This document shows, piece after piece, positions 18,136 to 26,956 of a DNA stretch of 64,000 bases. Location of the stretch: positions 310,001-374,000 of the forward strand of contig NZ_JBHTBQ010000033.1 of assembly GCF_042664895.1 (NCBI RefSeq). Reading direction: 5' to 3'. The translations under genes were made by a program, and so were the position numbers. Below the pieces are notes generated by a model. It did no database searches. It saw nothing but the letters and a program-made list of their open reading frames with translations, and was not told where the DNA came from. Numbering within the stretch: the stretch's first letter is position 1; each line of letters begins with the position of its first letter. This stretch comes from Iodobacter arcticus (lineage in GTDB: Bacteria; Pseudomonadota; Gammaproteobacteria; Burkholderiales; Chitinibacteraceae).

Positions 18136-18702
18136 TTAAGCGGCTGCAGGGGCAGGCTCTGGGGTAGCAGGTAGGGCAGATTGAATTTCTTTCAGCCCCT
18201 CGGTATTGGCAACCACGTCTTGCAATAATTTATCCAAATCATCATTGCCATCAAGCTTGCCCAAGAGATCCCTCAGGCGTTGACGGGCCTCAAACAGCTT
18301 TTTCAGCGGCGCTACTTTATTCACGATGCTGATTGGGTCGAAATGATTGAAGTCGGTTGATTTGGCGGCTGCATTTTTATCGTCTAGGCTTTTTGGCTCA
18401 TAAAAATTCAGCTCGATATTGAGCTTGCTGCCATCCCCAGCAATGGTGTTATCCACCTGAATGGCCAGCCTTGGGCTGATGGATTCGAGCACTTCAATAA
18501 AGTTATCTCTATCAATATTGATAAAGCGTCGCTCGCTTAATTTAGGCAGCGGTGCCTTGGGCTGACCGGAGAGGTCAGACAGAATGCCGACCACCAGCGG
18601 AAGTTCTTTTTTCTCAATCGCATTGCCAATCTCTACGTCGTAAGTGATTTGTACGCGGGGAGGGCGAACGCGATCCAGTTTGTGTTGGGTGCTTTCTGTC
18701 AT
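18136..18702 (-). CDS. tssB: T6SS sheath small subunit TssB
   Basis: 188 residues, TssB (VipA). Typical features are RPPRVQITYDVEIGNAIEKK, LPLVVGILSDLSG, ERRFINIDRDNFIEVLES and the C-terminal helical region LKKLFEARQRLRDLLGKLDG. The tail (about residues 165-188) is Ala/Pro-rich and slightly longer than in model proteins. It is the first gene of the minus-strand T6SS operon and is divergent from tssJ across 228 bases. Confidence 0.96.
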   Translation of the reverse strand: MTESTQHKLDRVRPPRVQITYDVEIGNAIEKKELPLVVGILSDLSGQPKAPLPKLSERRFINIDRDNFIEVLESISPRLAIQVDNTIAGDGSKLNIELNFYEPKSLDDKNAAAKSTDFNHFDPISIVNKVAPLKKLFEARQRLRDLLGKLDGNDDLDKLLQDVVANTEGLKEIQSALPATPEPAPAAA

Positions 18703-18872
18703 GACGGCCTCATAGTTGTAAGCTGCCGGGTTGAGAAGGTTCCACCTTGGAAGGGCGTAATTTCTTACATAGAAGGAACACTAAAGCTGGCGGCTTAATT
18801 TATCGCTTGGTTTGTTGAATCTAGAAGACGATTCTTGTAAATGCAAACATTTAGTTGGAAGTTTTAAGAAAG

Positions 18873-18894
18873 TTATTTCTATAATAAGAAATAA
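18873..18894 (+). promoter_or_regulatory. Possible tssJ promoter with palindrome over the -10
   Basis: TATAAT at 18880-18885 could be a -10 box; the best -35 (TTGGAA at 18855) is 19 bases away. An 8-base inverted repeat TTATTTCT/AGAAATAA (18873-18880 and 18887-18894) overlaps the -10 and could be an operator. It lies in the AT-rich gap between tssB and tssJ. Suggestive only. Confidence 0.35.
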
Positions 18895-18930
18895 TTAATA
18901 CAAGTTTTTGTAAGCTATTGGACGGGCGCT

Positions 18931-19392
18931 GTGCAGGGTTCACTTAAACTCTTTGCTGTTATGCGGGTGCTGGCCTTATGCCTGGCGGTGGGGGGCTGCT
19001 CGATGTTTAAGCCCAGCATTAAGCTAAGCAGCGTGTCGTTTTCTGTGGCCAGCTTAGCCAATGAGGACACGCCTATCCCGATTGATTTGGTGGCGGTGGA
19101 TGATGAGGAACTGCTAAAAAAACTGCTTATCCTGCCCGCTTCACAATGGTTTGAACAACGCGCCCAACTCCAGCGTGATTTTCCACTGGCGCTTTACGTC
19201 TGGAGCAGAGAGCTTGTGCCAGGACAGCGATTAGATATCACCGATGCGCCTTTAAAGGGGCAGCGAGGATCGGTGGTGCTAGTTTACGCAGGCTACAGCT
19301 CACCCGGCATGCACCGGCTTAGGCTGGATCAGCAGAAAAATGTAATTTTGTATTTAGACAGCCAGGACGTGCGCTGGGTGAGTGGGGAGTGA
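18931..19392 (+). CDS. tssJ: T6SS outer-membrane lipoprotein TssJ
   Basis: 153 residues from GTG at 18931. Lipobox LAVGGC with the lipidated Cys at residue 23, followed by a small beta-rich domain; FSVASLANEDTPIPIDLVAV and RLDITDAPLKGQRGSVVLVY suit the TssJ transthyretin-like fold. It anchors TssM to the outer membrane. I keep the GTG because the signal peptide is then of normal length; ATG at 18961 would leave only 12 residues before the Cys. First gene of the plus-strand operon, but a 474-base gap with repeats separates it from tssK. Confidence 0.88.
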   Translation: MQGSLKLFAVMRVLALCLAVGGCSMFKPSIKLSSVSFSVASLANEDTPIPIDLVAVDDEELLKKLLILPASQWFEQRAQLQRDFPLALYVWSRELVPGQRLDITDAPLKGQRGSVVLVYAGYSSPGMHRLRLDQQKNVILYLDSQDVRWVSGE

Positions 19393-19418
19393 GGCGTTTG
19401 ATTTGTTATGTGCAGAAA

Positions 19419-19656
19419 AACCCAAACCTTGAACCACAAAGGGCACAGAGAACACGGAGTTTCACGGAGAAAAATAAGGGGTAGTGAGTCTAATGCCGTT
19501 CACTTAAGCCACAACCTTGCTTCTCTCCTTCGTCGAAGGGGGCTAGGGGGGATTTCTGCACTGTTCGGACGACTCTTGTCGCTGAGTCAAATCCCCCTCA
19601 ATCCCCCTTTTACAAAGGGGGAGGCTAAGGTCAAAAGCCTTAAGCGAACGGCATTA
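19419..19656. repeat. Repeat block between tssJ and tssK
   Basis: 19419-19475 is a CTTGAACCACA...CACAGAGAACACGGAG repeat. 19491-19656 is a MITE-like element with about 20-bp imperfect terminal inverted repeats (TAATGCCGTTCACTTAAGCC against TAATGCCGTTCGCTTAAGGC, two mismatches). It encloses a GGGGGCTAGGGGGGATTT / AAATCCCCCTCAATCCCCC inverted pair. A GTAGGGCGGGTGAAACCCGC palindrome follows at 19757. No gene is seen. Confidence 0.75.
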
Positions 19657-19866
19657 AGCAGGAAGTCAGTTTTATATTTAGTTGCTTGGGTTTAGATCAC
19701 TGTTTATTTCGCGGGATACATATCAATTTAAGTAGAGCTTATATCGTGCAAATTGCGTAGGGCGGGTGAAACCCGCGAGCAATGGTTAATGAGTACGGGG
19801 GTAAGCACCCCCTAGGAATGACCTTCTGCTTAAGATAAAAAAACAAATCACCATTCAGGGGATCAC

Positions 19867-21228
19867 GTGGCGCACATTCCGGAAGCTATTTGCTGGTCTG
19901 AGGGCATGCAGCTCTTGCCACAGCACTTTCAGCAGCAGTCTTTGCGCGCCGAAATACTGGCTGCGCAGTATGCCGCAATGGCACAGCCTTATTACTGGGG
20001 TGTGCTGAATGTGGAAATCGATGAAACGGCTTTAATTAGCGGCACATTACGCGTGCTGGCGCTGGAGGCCATCTTGCCTGATGGTCTGTGGCTTTGCATC
20101 AAGCCCGGAGTTCATCCACCACTAGAACTTGATTTTAAACCGCTACTTGCCGCTGCCCCGCAGCATATCAGCACCCTTTATTTGCTTGTGCCGCCCTTGT
20201 ATAGGGCGGGCGCTTTAGATAGCAGCGGGCGGCGGTATGTTTCGCTGGAGAGCGATGATATTCCAGATTTAGTCAGTAAGGAATCGCCCGCTACCTTAAC
20301 GCTCTGGCGGCCTAATCTGGCTATTTTGGATGAGCAACATCGCGCTGATGGTGTGAGCTTGCCCCTGCTGCGGGTTGAAGAAGGCGCGGGTGGTTTTGCT
20401 AAAAAAGAATATTTCCCGCCTCAGGCCAGAGTGTTGCCAGAATCTTTGCTGGGTAAGCGCATCGCCACAATCTGCACGGAAATGCGGGAAAAATGTGCTT
20501 TTCTTTCCGGCCGTTTAAGGCAGGCACAGCAGGCGAATAATGAGGGCGATATGGCCAGATTAGATCGCCAACTGGCCGCGCTATGGGCAAGATTGCCCGA
20601 GTTGCAGAGCGCTCTGGATAGCCGGGTAGCTCATCCTTTAAGCCTGTACTTGATTTTAAGCGGCATCGCTGGCCTGGCGTGCGCGCTTAATCCTTTGGCG
20701 GGTGTGCCTTCGTTTCGTGCCTTTAATTACGAGGAATTGCTGGCGTGTTTTGATGAAATCATCGACTTTTTATCTAAGTCGGTAGCAAGGATTAAGGCCG
20801 GTTACCGGCGCTGTGTATTTGAAACCAGCGGCTCTGGCTTTGTGATTCAACCCCCTGCGCCACTGCAACATAGCCATCAGTGGATTATTGGTGTGCAAAT
20901 GCCCGATGGCCTGCCAGAAGACGCGGCGCGTCTTTGGTTGGATCGAAGTGTGATTGCTTCTGTATCGCAGCTGGAAACCCTGCAAAAGCAAAGAATGCGC
21001 GGCATTTTACACCGTCCTCTTGATCGGCAGGAGCAGGCCAGTTATAGCGTGGGCGAAGATACCCGCTTGTTTACTTTGTATGAGTTTGGCGAGTGGTTTA
21101 AGCCTGACGAGCTGCTTTGCATTGCCGTGCTGTCATCCTCTATGGCTGCCGAGCCTTTAGAAATTGTCCTTTTTGTTCCAGAAGCCAGCGATGATATTCC
21201 AACGCTGAGCGAGGCAAATCATGACTGA
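19867..21228 (+). CDS. tssK: T6SS baseplate protein TssK
   Basis: 453 residues, normal for TssK (VasE/ImpJ). Typical opening is ICWSEGMQLLPQHFQQQSLR; later blocks are LEAILPDGLWLCIKPG, GRYVSLESDDIPD-like GRRYVSLESDDIPD, and KRIATICTEMREKCAFL. TssK links the baseplate wedges to the TssL-TssM membrane complex. GTG start with an AGGGG ribosome-binding site 5 bases upstream. Its end overlaps tssL by 8 bases. Confidence 0.96.
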   Translation: MAHIPEAICWSEGMQLLPQHFQQQSLRAEILAAQYAAMAQPYYWGVLNVEIDETALISGTLRVLALEAILPDGLWLCIKPGVHPPLELDFKPLLAAAPQHISTLYLLVPPLYRAGALDSSGRRYVSLESDDIPDLVSKESPATLTLWRPNLAILDEQHRADGVSLPLLRVEEGAGGFAKKEYFPPQARVLPESLLGKRIATICTEMREKCAFLSGRLRQAQQANNEGDMARLDRQLAALWARLPELQSALDSRVAHPLSLYLILSGIAGLACALNPLAGVPSFRAFNYEELLACFDEIIDFLSKSVARIKAGYRRCVFETSGSGFVIQPPAPLQHSHQWIIGVQMPDGLPEDAARLWLDRSVIASVSQLETLQKQRMRGILHRPLDRQEQASYSVGEDTRLFTLYEFGEWFKPDELLCIAVLSSSMAAEPLEIVLFVPEASDDIPTLSEANHD

Positions 21229-21940
21229 ATATTCCCGTTATCCGCTGCCACTTAAGCAGGCGTTCTGTCAGGTATGGGAAGACTGGCTGCTGCTTGCGCC
21301 AGGCTTATTAAGCAGCGCAGAGCCTGCTGACACTTTATTGCTACGTGTTACCGAAGAAGGCAGCGTATTAGCGCGCCGTGTCTATCGAACGGTGATGACA
21401 CAGGCAGGTGCGGCCAATGCGGTGCAGGCACAGGCGGTGCAATACGCTTTTGTTGCGTTGCTCGATGAAGTTTTGCTGTTTGCCGATTGGAGCGGGCAGG
21501 CGGGTTGGCAGATAACACCCTTGGAGTTTCGCTTATTTAATACCCGCACCGCAGGTGAAACGCTGCCCGATGAAATCTCGCGGCTGATGACAAGGCAAGA
21601 CGCAGGTGAGCGCGATTTAGCCGCTGTTTATCTTATGACGCTGGTACTGGGTTTTCGAGGGCGCTTGCGCCGGGACCCTGGCCGGTTTGAAGCGTGGTGT
21701 ACCGCCTTATTTGCGCAGGTTTATCAGCGCGAGCCAGATGTGCAGCTGCTGGGTAAAGTACTGGAGGGCGATAGTGTGGCCCAGCCCTTGCAGCTGACAG
21801 AGCGAAAAATGTTGCCAGATAGTTTTAGGTTGCTGCTGATACTGGCCTTGCTTTTGATCGTGATGTTGGGGATTAGCCAGCTGTTCTGGCGCGATATTTA
21901 TACCCATATCAATATTGCACATCCGCAGTTGCGAGGCTAA
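21221..21940 (+). CDS. tssL: T6SS inner-membrane protein TssL (DotU)
   Basis: 239 residues of the DotU/IcmH family: a cytoplasmic helical domain (AVQYAFVALLDEVLLFADWS, FRLFNTRTAGETLPDEI) and one C-terminal membrane segment near residues 206-226 (LLLILALLLIVMLGISQL). There is no fused peptidoglycan-binding OmpA domain. It partners TssM and TssK at the inner membrane. Overlaps tssK by 8 bases and is followed by tssM after 3 bases. Confidence 0.95.
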   Translation: MTEYSRYPLPLKQAFCQVWEDWLLLAPGLLSSAEPADTLLLRVTEEGSVLARRVYRTVMTQAGAANAVQAQAVQYAFVALLDEVLLFADWSGQAGWQITPLEFRLFNTRTAGETLPDEISRLMTRQDAGERDLAAVYLMTLVLGFRGRLRRDPGRFEAWCTALFAQVYQREPDVQLLGKVLEGDSVAQPLQLTERKMLPDSFRLLLILALLLIVMLGISQLFWRDIYTHINIAHPQLRG

Positions 21941-21943
21941 GCC

Positions 21944-24900
21944 GTGAAGCTGCTGATGATTTTGCTGATTGTTATTGTGGTGTTGGTCTTGCTGTGGCTG
22001 TGGCGGAATAAGGCTGATCGCCTAGGCCGAAGCTTTATTGAATCGGTGCGGCAAATGGAGAAAGAATGCAGCATAGAAGGGCGCTATCAAGTGCCTTGGC
22101 TGCTGCTTTTGGGGGATGACCAAAAAAATAGCGAGTCTTTATGCCGCGCTTGGCAATTAAAAACAGCAGAAAAAGCCGCTTGGTTTGGGCGTTTTTGCTA
22201 TAGCAGCGATGCCGTTGTGCTGCTGCCGCCGCATGATATGTATCAGCAGGCAGAAGGCGCTTTGGCGGTTTTATCAACATGGCGGCGCTTATTGGCTTCT
22301 TTGCTTCGCGTGCGGGGGCAAAGGCCGATTGATGCGGTGATTTGGGCGGTTTCTGCCGAGCGTTTACTTCGTAAGGATGCCGTACTGGATGTAGCGCAAT
22401 GCAAGCAGTTTCAGGATGCACAGCAAAGGCTGGGGCAAACGTTACCTGTGTATTGGTTGATTACGGGCTTACAAGATTTAAATGGTGTGAATGAGCTGAT
22501 TGAATCGCTGCCCGATCAGGCGCAGGAAGGCGTGCTGGGCTGGTCGTCGGTATTACCTTTAAGTGCGGCTTATCAGCGGGATCATCTTGATAGTGCTATC
22601 GGCCAGATACAAAGGCAGCTAAGTGATTGTATTGCTGAGATCGCCACTTTAAACGGGGGCGTAAGCGATAGTTTGTATTTGCTGCCAAGGCAGCTGGATG
22701 TGTTGCGCTTGCCTTTGCACACTTTGGGTGAGGCTGCTTTTCAAACGAATGCCATGGGCGATGCGCCTGTCTTGCGCGGTGTGTATTTTGTGGCCAGCTA
22801 CGCTCATCCGCAGAGTGAAACCGATGTTTTTGCACCGCAGCCAGAGCCCTTGCCTGATACACCGGTGTTTGCTGCCCGTCTTTTACGCCAGCGTATTGCA
22901 GCAGAGCGTGGCCTGGCGCAGCCTATTGTGCGGATTTTGGCGCTACGGCAGCGCTGGTATCGTCTGGCCCGCCTGATTGCCGTGATCTTTTGCTCATTGT
23001 GGTTGCTGGCGATGGTCTGGGTTTGGCAGCAGGCGCGGCAAGACGCCATTGTTTTAAATCGGGCGCTGAGCGCCTTAGGCAATGAGTCATCGCAAACCGA
23101 GAGCGATCTGGGCGGGCAGTCTGCTGTTGCCCTGTGGCGCGCATTGTTTGCGGTGCCTCGCTTGGATTTTGAAAATGCAGTTTTTCCTGGGTCTTTATTG
23201 TCAAATTTTGATCAGTCATTGGCAGAAAAGGTAGCGGGGTTTTTACAAACCGAATGGTTTTTACCTGTGTATGGGCAACTGCAGGCTGATTTAAAGACGA
23301 TGCAGCTCGAAGGCGAGAGCATAGAGAAAAAGAGCCGCGATGAAGCAGCTAGCCCGGAAACATGGCCGCGCTATTTAAGCGCGCAACGCTTGGTGCAGCA
23401 GGCCAAAGCGCTGGAGCAGAATATGGCTTCGTATCACCGGGCTTTACGCGGGGGGGCAGATGCGCTGGCTCAGTTAAGCGAGCTGTCTAATCGCTTATGG
23501 GACAGCGATTTTCGCCCGGAGCGCTTGCCACTGCGTAACCGCCTAGAGGTGATTTTAAGCCAGTATGCCTTGTGGATGGGGAGACCGCTTAAATTGGAAG
23601 AAGCCACTCAAGAAGCGCAGCAGCACTTTTTGGAGTTGATGCAGGGCTGGTTAAACCGCCTGTATGCCGACGCCACTTTTATTGAAACGGCCGATAGCGT
23701 GCAACAAGAACTAAGCGCTTTACAGGGAGGGGAGCGGAACAACTATGCAGAGCTGAAACATTTAAATGAGCAAATCAGTTTACTTAGGCAACTGATTGCT
23801 GCGACCAATGTAGCTTGGAGTAGTGCCTCCGGGCAGGATCTGGTGCCCGGCTACAGTGATATGCTTAATCAGGCAAGGACAAGTCGTTTTATTGGCAAAG
23901 AGCTGGTGCAAAAAATAGAGGCGCACTCGGCCATGCTGCGTAAAGCATTTAAGGAGCGCTGGTCAAACCGCGAATCATCGCTGACCGCACGTGGGGAGGT
24001 GGGCCTAAAAGAAGACGTGTTGCAATTGCAAGCGGCGATTACCTACTTGTTACAGCAGAGTTTTGTGGTGAAAGCACACACGGCAGGTACACAGGCGGTG
24101 GCGGGCAGTTTAAAGGAAATGAGCGAGGCAAGGCTGGTAGAGGCTTTGTCTATTTATCAGGAAAGGCAGCGCTATCAGACGCAAACCTTGGCCAAAGTGC
24201 CCGATGCCTATCGGCTTGGTTTAAGTAGTTTTGCTAGTAAAAGCGCGGCAAATGCCATGTGGTTTATGATGGGCGGGCATGCTGTTGATGATCTTGGGCA
24301 AAGAAATGCGGTTGATAGTGTTGATGGTTTAATTCGTGCTGCGCCAGAAATAAAGGCCGCTTTGCTTGATTTGGGCCGAACAGATCTAGCCAATGAGTTT
24401 GTGAGAGAAATGAACGAGCGCGCACTGGCTGTGCTGCGTCAGGCTGATTCACAGCAGGTGGAGATGGCACCTTATCAGCCTAAACAAGCGACATTTTCTT
24501 GGTGGGATGGTAAGAAAAATGCAAGCTTTAAAGCATTTAAAGTCAATAATTCACTGGAGTTACAGCAATATCTGAAGCGGCAGCTTGAGCAAATCAGTGC
24601 ACTTTCTGCCAAACAAGAAAGCGTATTGGATTGGCTGAATGCACATCAGAAAAGCATGGGTAGCAAAGATTTACAAGCATTTGCCCGTTGGCGGGTGGTG
24701 GCGGCGGAGCTGAAAAAATTTAAGGAAAAAGCACCGGACAGCGGGCCTGCATTTCTGACTCAGATCATTAGCAAAGATTTAAATGAGATGGACGTCAGTA
24801 GCTGCCATAGCGTTTTGCAGCAGCTGGAGTTGCCCGCCGGATCAAGCTTGTTTGCAGAGCGTGCCCAGCGCCTAGTGCAAATGGCTAATGATCGCTGTAG

Positions 24901-25744
24901 CGGGCTACGTAGCCAAAGCAGCGCCTATGCCTGGCAGCAGTTATCAGCCTATTTTAATCTGTATGTAGCCGGGCGCTTCCCCTTTGCGGCCAATGCTAAT
25001 GCGCCCGATGCAGAGATCGAGCGGGTAACGACTTTGCTGCGTTTAATTGATACCCACTTGCCTGCTGCTGAGGCGGGGCTGGATGAGAGCGATTCGGTGC
25101 ATAAGGAAGCCGCAAAGCTCTATCTACAAGGCTTGCAATATACCCGTGAATTGCTTGGGCCGATTTTGTTGCGGGGCACGGTAGAGCAGCCGCAGCCTGC
25201 AGGTCTTGATCTGGATGTGCAATGGCGTAGTGATAAAGATAAAGAGCAGGGGGCAGATCAGGTGATTGAGTGGGGGCTGACCGTGGGTACGCAGCGCCAG
25301 CGTTATCCGCAGGGCGAGCGCGGCAAATTGCGTTGGCTGGTTGGGCAGCCTTTGAATTTTTCTCTGCGCTGGGCGGCAGATTCTGCGCAGCGACCGCTGG
25401 AAGAAATCAGTCAGCCAGCCTTAATGGTATTCGAGCAAGGTGCCGAGTGGCGTTATACAGGTTCGTGGTCTTTGCTGCGATTTTTGCGTAACCACCGCGC
25501 GCCGCCCGGCATGGTTTTGCAGGAGGAATACAGCTATCCCGCCTTATTATTTAGCTTGCCAATCGGGGGGCAGGCTAAAGATAAGCCTAGGGCGCAAATG
25601 TTTGCCCGTTTTGGCATTAGCGCGGTAGGAGCCAAAGCCTTGTTGCCGGTTCAGCTGCTGAATGCCTTGCCGCTGAAAGCACCAGCTTCACCTTTCAGAC
25701 AGATTGTCCTGCCTGATTCTGATAAGTTATTGGGGGCTCCATGA
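21944..25744 (+). CDS. tssM: T6SS membrane protein TssM (IcmF)
   Basis: 1266 residues from GTG. Membrane segments are near residues 2-20 (MILLIVIVVLVLLWLW) and near 343-362 (LIAVIFCSLWLLAMVWVW), followed by a large periplasmic part ending in a beta-rich C-terminal domain that meets TssJ. In IcmF proteins an NTPase-like domain lies between the two membrane regions; here the expected Walker A place reads PWLLLLGDDQKNSES with no GK[ST], so ATP binding by the usual loop is unlikely. The stop overlaps the tssA start (ATGA). Confidence 0.95.
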   Translation: MKLLMILLIVIVVLVLLWLWRNKADRLGRSFIESVRQMEKECSIEGRYQVPWLLLLGDDQKNSESLCRAWQLKTAEKAAWFGRFCYSSDAVVLLPPHDMYQQAEGALAVLSTWRRLLASLLRVRGQRPIDAVIWAVSAERLLRKDAVLDVAQCKQFQDAQQRLGQTLPVYWLITGLQDLNGVNELIESLPDQAQEGVLGWSSVLPLSAAYQRDHLDSAIGQIQRQLSDCIAEIATLNGGVSDSLYLLPRQLDVLRLPLHTLGEAAFQTNAMGDAPVLRGVYFVASYAHPQSETDVFAPQPEPLPDTPVFAARLLRQRIAAERGLAQPIVRILALRQRWYRLARLIAVIFCSLWLLAMVWVWQQARQDAIVLNRALSALGNESSQTESDLGGQSAVALWRALFAVPRLDFENAVFPGSLLSNFDQSLAEKVAGFLQTEWFLPVYGQLQADLKTMQLEGESIEKKSRDEAASPETWPRYLSAQRLVQQAKALEQNMASYHRALRGGADALAQLSELSNRLWDSDFRPERLPLRNRLEVILSQYALWMGRPLKLEEATQEAQQHFLELMQGWLNRLYADATFIETADSVQQELSALQGGERNNYAELKHLNEQISLLRQLIAATNVAWSSASGQDLVPGYSDMLNQARTSRFIGKELVQKIEAHSAMLRKAFKERWSNRESSLTARGEVGLKEDVLQLQAAITYLLQQSFVVKAHTAGTQAVAGSLKEMSEARLVEALSIYQERQRYQTQTLAKVPDAYRLGLSSFASKSAANAMWFMMGGHAVDDLGQRNAVDSVDGLIRAAPEIKAALLDLGRTDLANEFVREMNERALAVLRQADSQQVEMAPYQPKQATFSWWDGKKNASFKAFKVNNSLELQQYLKRQLEQISALSAKQESVLDWLNAHQKSMGSKDLQAFARWRVVAAELKKFKEKAPDSGPAFLTQIISKDLNEMDVSSCHSVLQQLELPAGSSLFAERAQRLVQMANDRCSGLRSQSSAYAWQQLSAYFNLYVAGRFPFAANANAPDAEIERVTTLLRLIDTHLPAAEAGLDESDSVHKEAAKLYLQGLQYTRELLGPILLRGTVEQPQPAGLDLDVQWRSDKDKEQGADQVIEWGLTVGTQRQRYPQGERGKLRWLVGQPLNFSLRWAADSAQRPLEEISQPALMVFEQGAEWRYTGSWSLLRFLRNHRAPPGMVLQEEYSYPALLFSLPIGGQAKDKPRAQMFARFGISAVGAKALLPVQLLNALPLKAPASPFRQIVLPDSDKLLGAP

Positions 25745-26829
25745 ACGTAGAAATTAAGCCCGGCGGTTTACAAGGTAGCCTGGAATCGCTGCTGCAGCCT
25801 ATTTCGCAGGATGCGCCTTGCGGTATCTCAATCCGCTACGAAGCGGAATACGATTTGCTGCGCGAAGCCAAAAGGGAAGACGATACCAGCCTGCCTACCG
25901 GTATTTGGCAGGCCGAGGTGAAGCGCGGCGATTGGTCTACGGTTGAAAAACTAGGCCGGCAGATTTTACAAAGCCGTAGCAAAGATCTAACGGTGGCCGT
26001 TTGGCTGGGTGAGGCCTGGATGCACCGACGCGGGGTTGAAGGCTTAAGCGCGGCGATTAGCCTGCTCTTGGGGCTGTGCCAGCGTTACTGGGATACGGTG
26101 CATCCTTTGCCGCAAGATGGCGATATGAGCTATCGCACAGGGCCGCTAGCTTGGGGCGTGCATGCTTATAGCACCTTGCTTTTATCTCGTATGCCCTTGC
26201 CGGTGCTGGATCAGCGTAGCGATCTGGATGGCTTTACCCTGGCGGATTGGCGAGTGTGGCAAAAGCATTTAGGATTGGATCAGGGGAAAGCCACCAGTAA
26301 ATCAGCGCTTCCTTTGCTTGAAGCCGCCAAAAAAACCACGCAAAAAGTGAATGATGCTATTCGTGCTGTGGACGTTAATATCTTACGCAGCGCTCACGGC
26401 TTTATTATTCATGGCCTGACGCAAATAATGGAATTATCGCAAACTTGCGATCAGAAAATGGGCAACGATGCGCCCACTTTTCAGCCCTTGTTTCTGCTGA
26501 TGCAGGAGCTTGAAATTATTCTGAAGGATTGGCTAGCTATGCATCCACAGCCCCTGCAAATTGTCCCCGATATTGTGCTGCCTAGCTCGGTAGAAAAAAA
26601 GCCTGAGCCACTGCCGTTTTTACAGCCCGCCAGCCGCGAAGAAGCCTATCGGCAGTTGCAGCTGATTGCTGATTACCTTGCCCGAACCGAGCCCCACAGC
26701 CCCGTGCCCTATCTGATCTATCGCAGCGTGGAGTGGGGCAATAAGCCGCTCAGAGATTTACTGGCCGAGTTGATTTCGAGTGATGCAGAAGCCAGAAGAC
26801 TCTGGTCCTTGCTGGGGGTGTTGCCTTGA
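25741..26829 (+). CDS. tssA: T6SS baseplate/tail-cap protein TssA
   Basis: 362 residues with the N-terminal ImpA_N domain (LLQPISQDAPCGISIRYEAE, DWSTVEKLGRQILQSRSKDL, CQRYWDTVHPLPQDGD). The C-terminal part holds EEAYRQLQLIADYLARTEPH and PVPYLIYRSVEWG, as in ImpA/VasJ-type TssA. It coordinates tube and sheath polymerisation. Last gene of the tssJ-to-tssA operon, overlapping tssM by 4 bases. Confidence 0.95.
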   Translation: MNVEIKPGGLQGSLESLLQPISQDAPCGISIRYEAEYDLLREAKREDDTSLPTGIWQAEVKRGDWSTVEKLGRQILQSRSKDLTVAVWLGEAWMHRRGVEGLSAAISLLLGLCQRYWDTVHPLPQDGDMSYRTGPLAWGVHAYSTLLLSRMPLPVLDQRSDLDGFTLADWRVWQKHLGLDQGKATSKSALPLLEAAKKTTQKVNDAIRAVDVNILRSAHGFIIHGLTQIMELSQTCDQKMGNDAPTFQPLFLLMQELEIILKDWLAMHPQPLQIVPDIVLPSSVEKKPEPLPFLQPASREEAYRQLQLIADYLARTEPHSPVPYLIYRSVEWGNKPLRDLLAELISSDAEARRLWSLLGVLP

Positions 26830-26856
26830 GTGTAAGTGTATTTACTTACGTATAAT
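26826..26856 (+). promoter_or_regulatory. Possible promoter of the vgrG effector operon
   Basis: TATAAT at 26851-26856 with TTGAGT at 26826-26831 (19-base spacer). Between them a 6-base perfect inverted repeat GTAAGT/ACTTAC (26832-26837 and 26844-26849) could be an operator. It separates the core T6SS operon from the effector module. Confidence 0.4.
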
Positions 26857-26956
26857 GTATGATTATTACTTAAAAATATCAGTCTATTGTAATTTTTAAA
26901 TAGAGTGGCAAGGCGTCTGTTATGATGCTTGATTAATTGTTATTGAGAAAAAGCCC

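Noticed and set aside
19408..19695. 95-residue ORF between tssJ and tssK
   Set aside because: Composed of CACAGAG and GGGGGATTT repeats; no ribosome-binding site.
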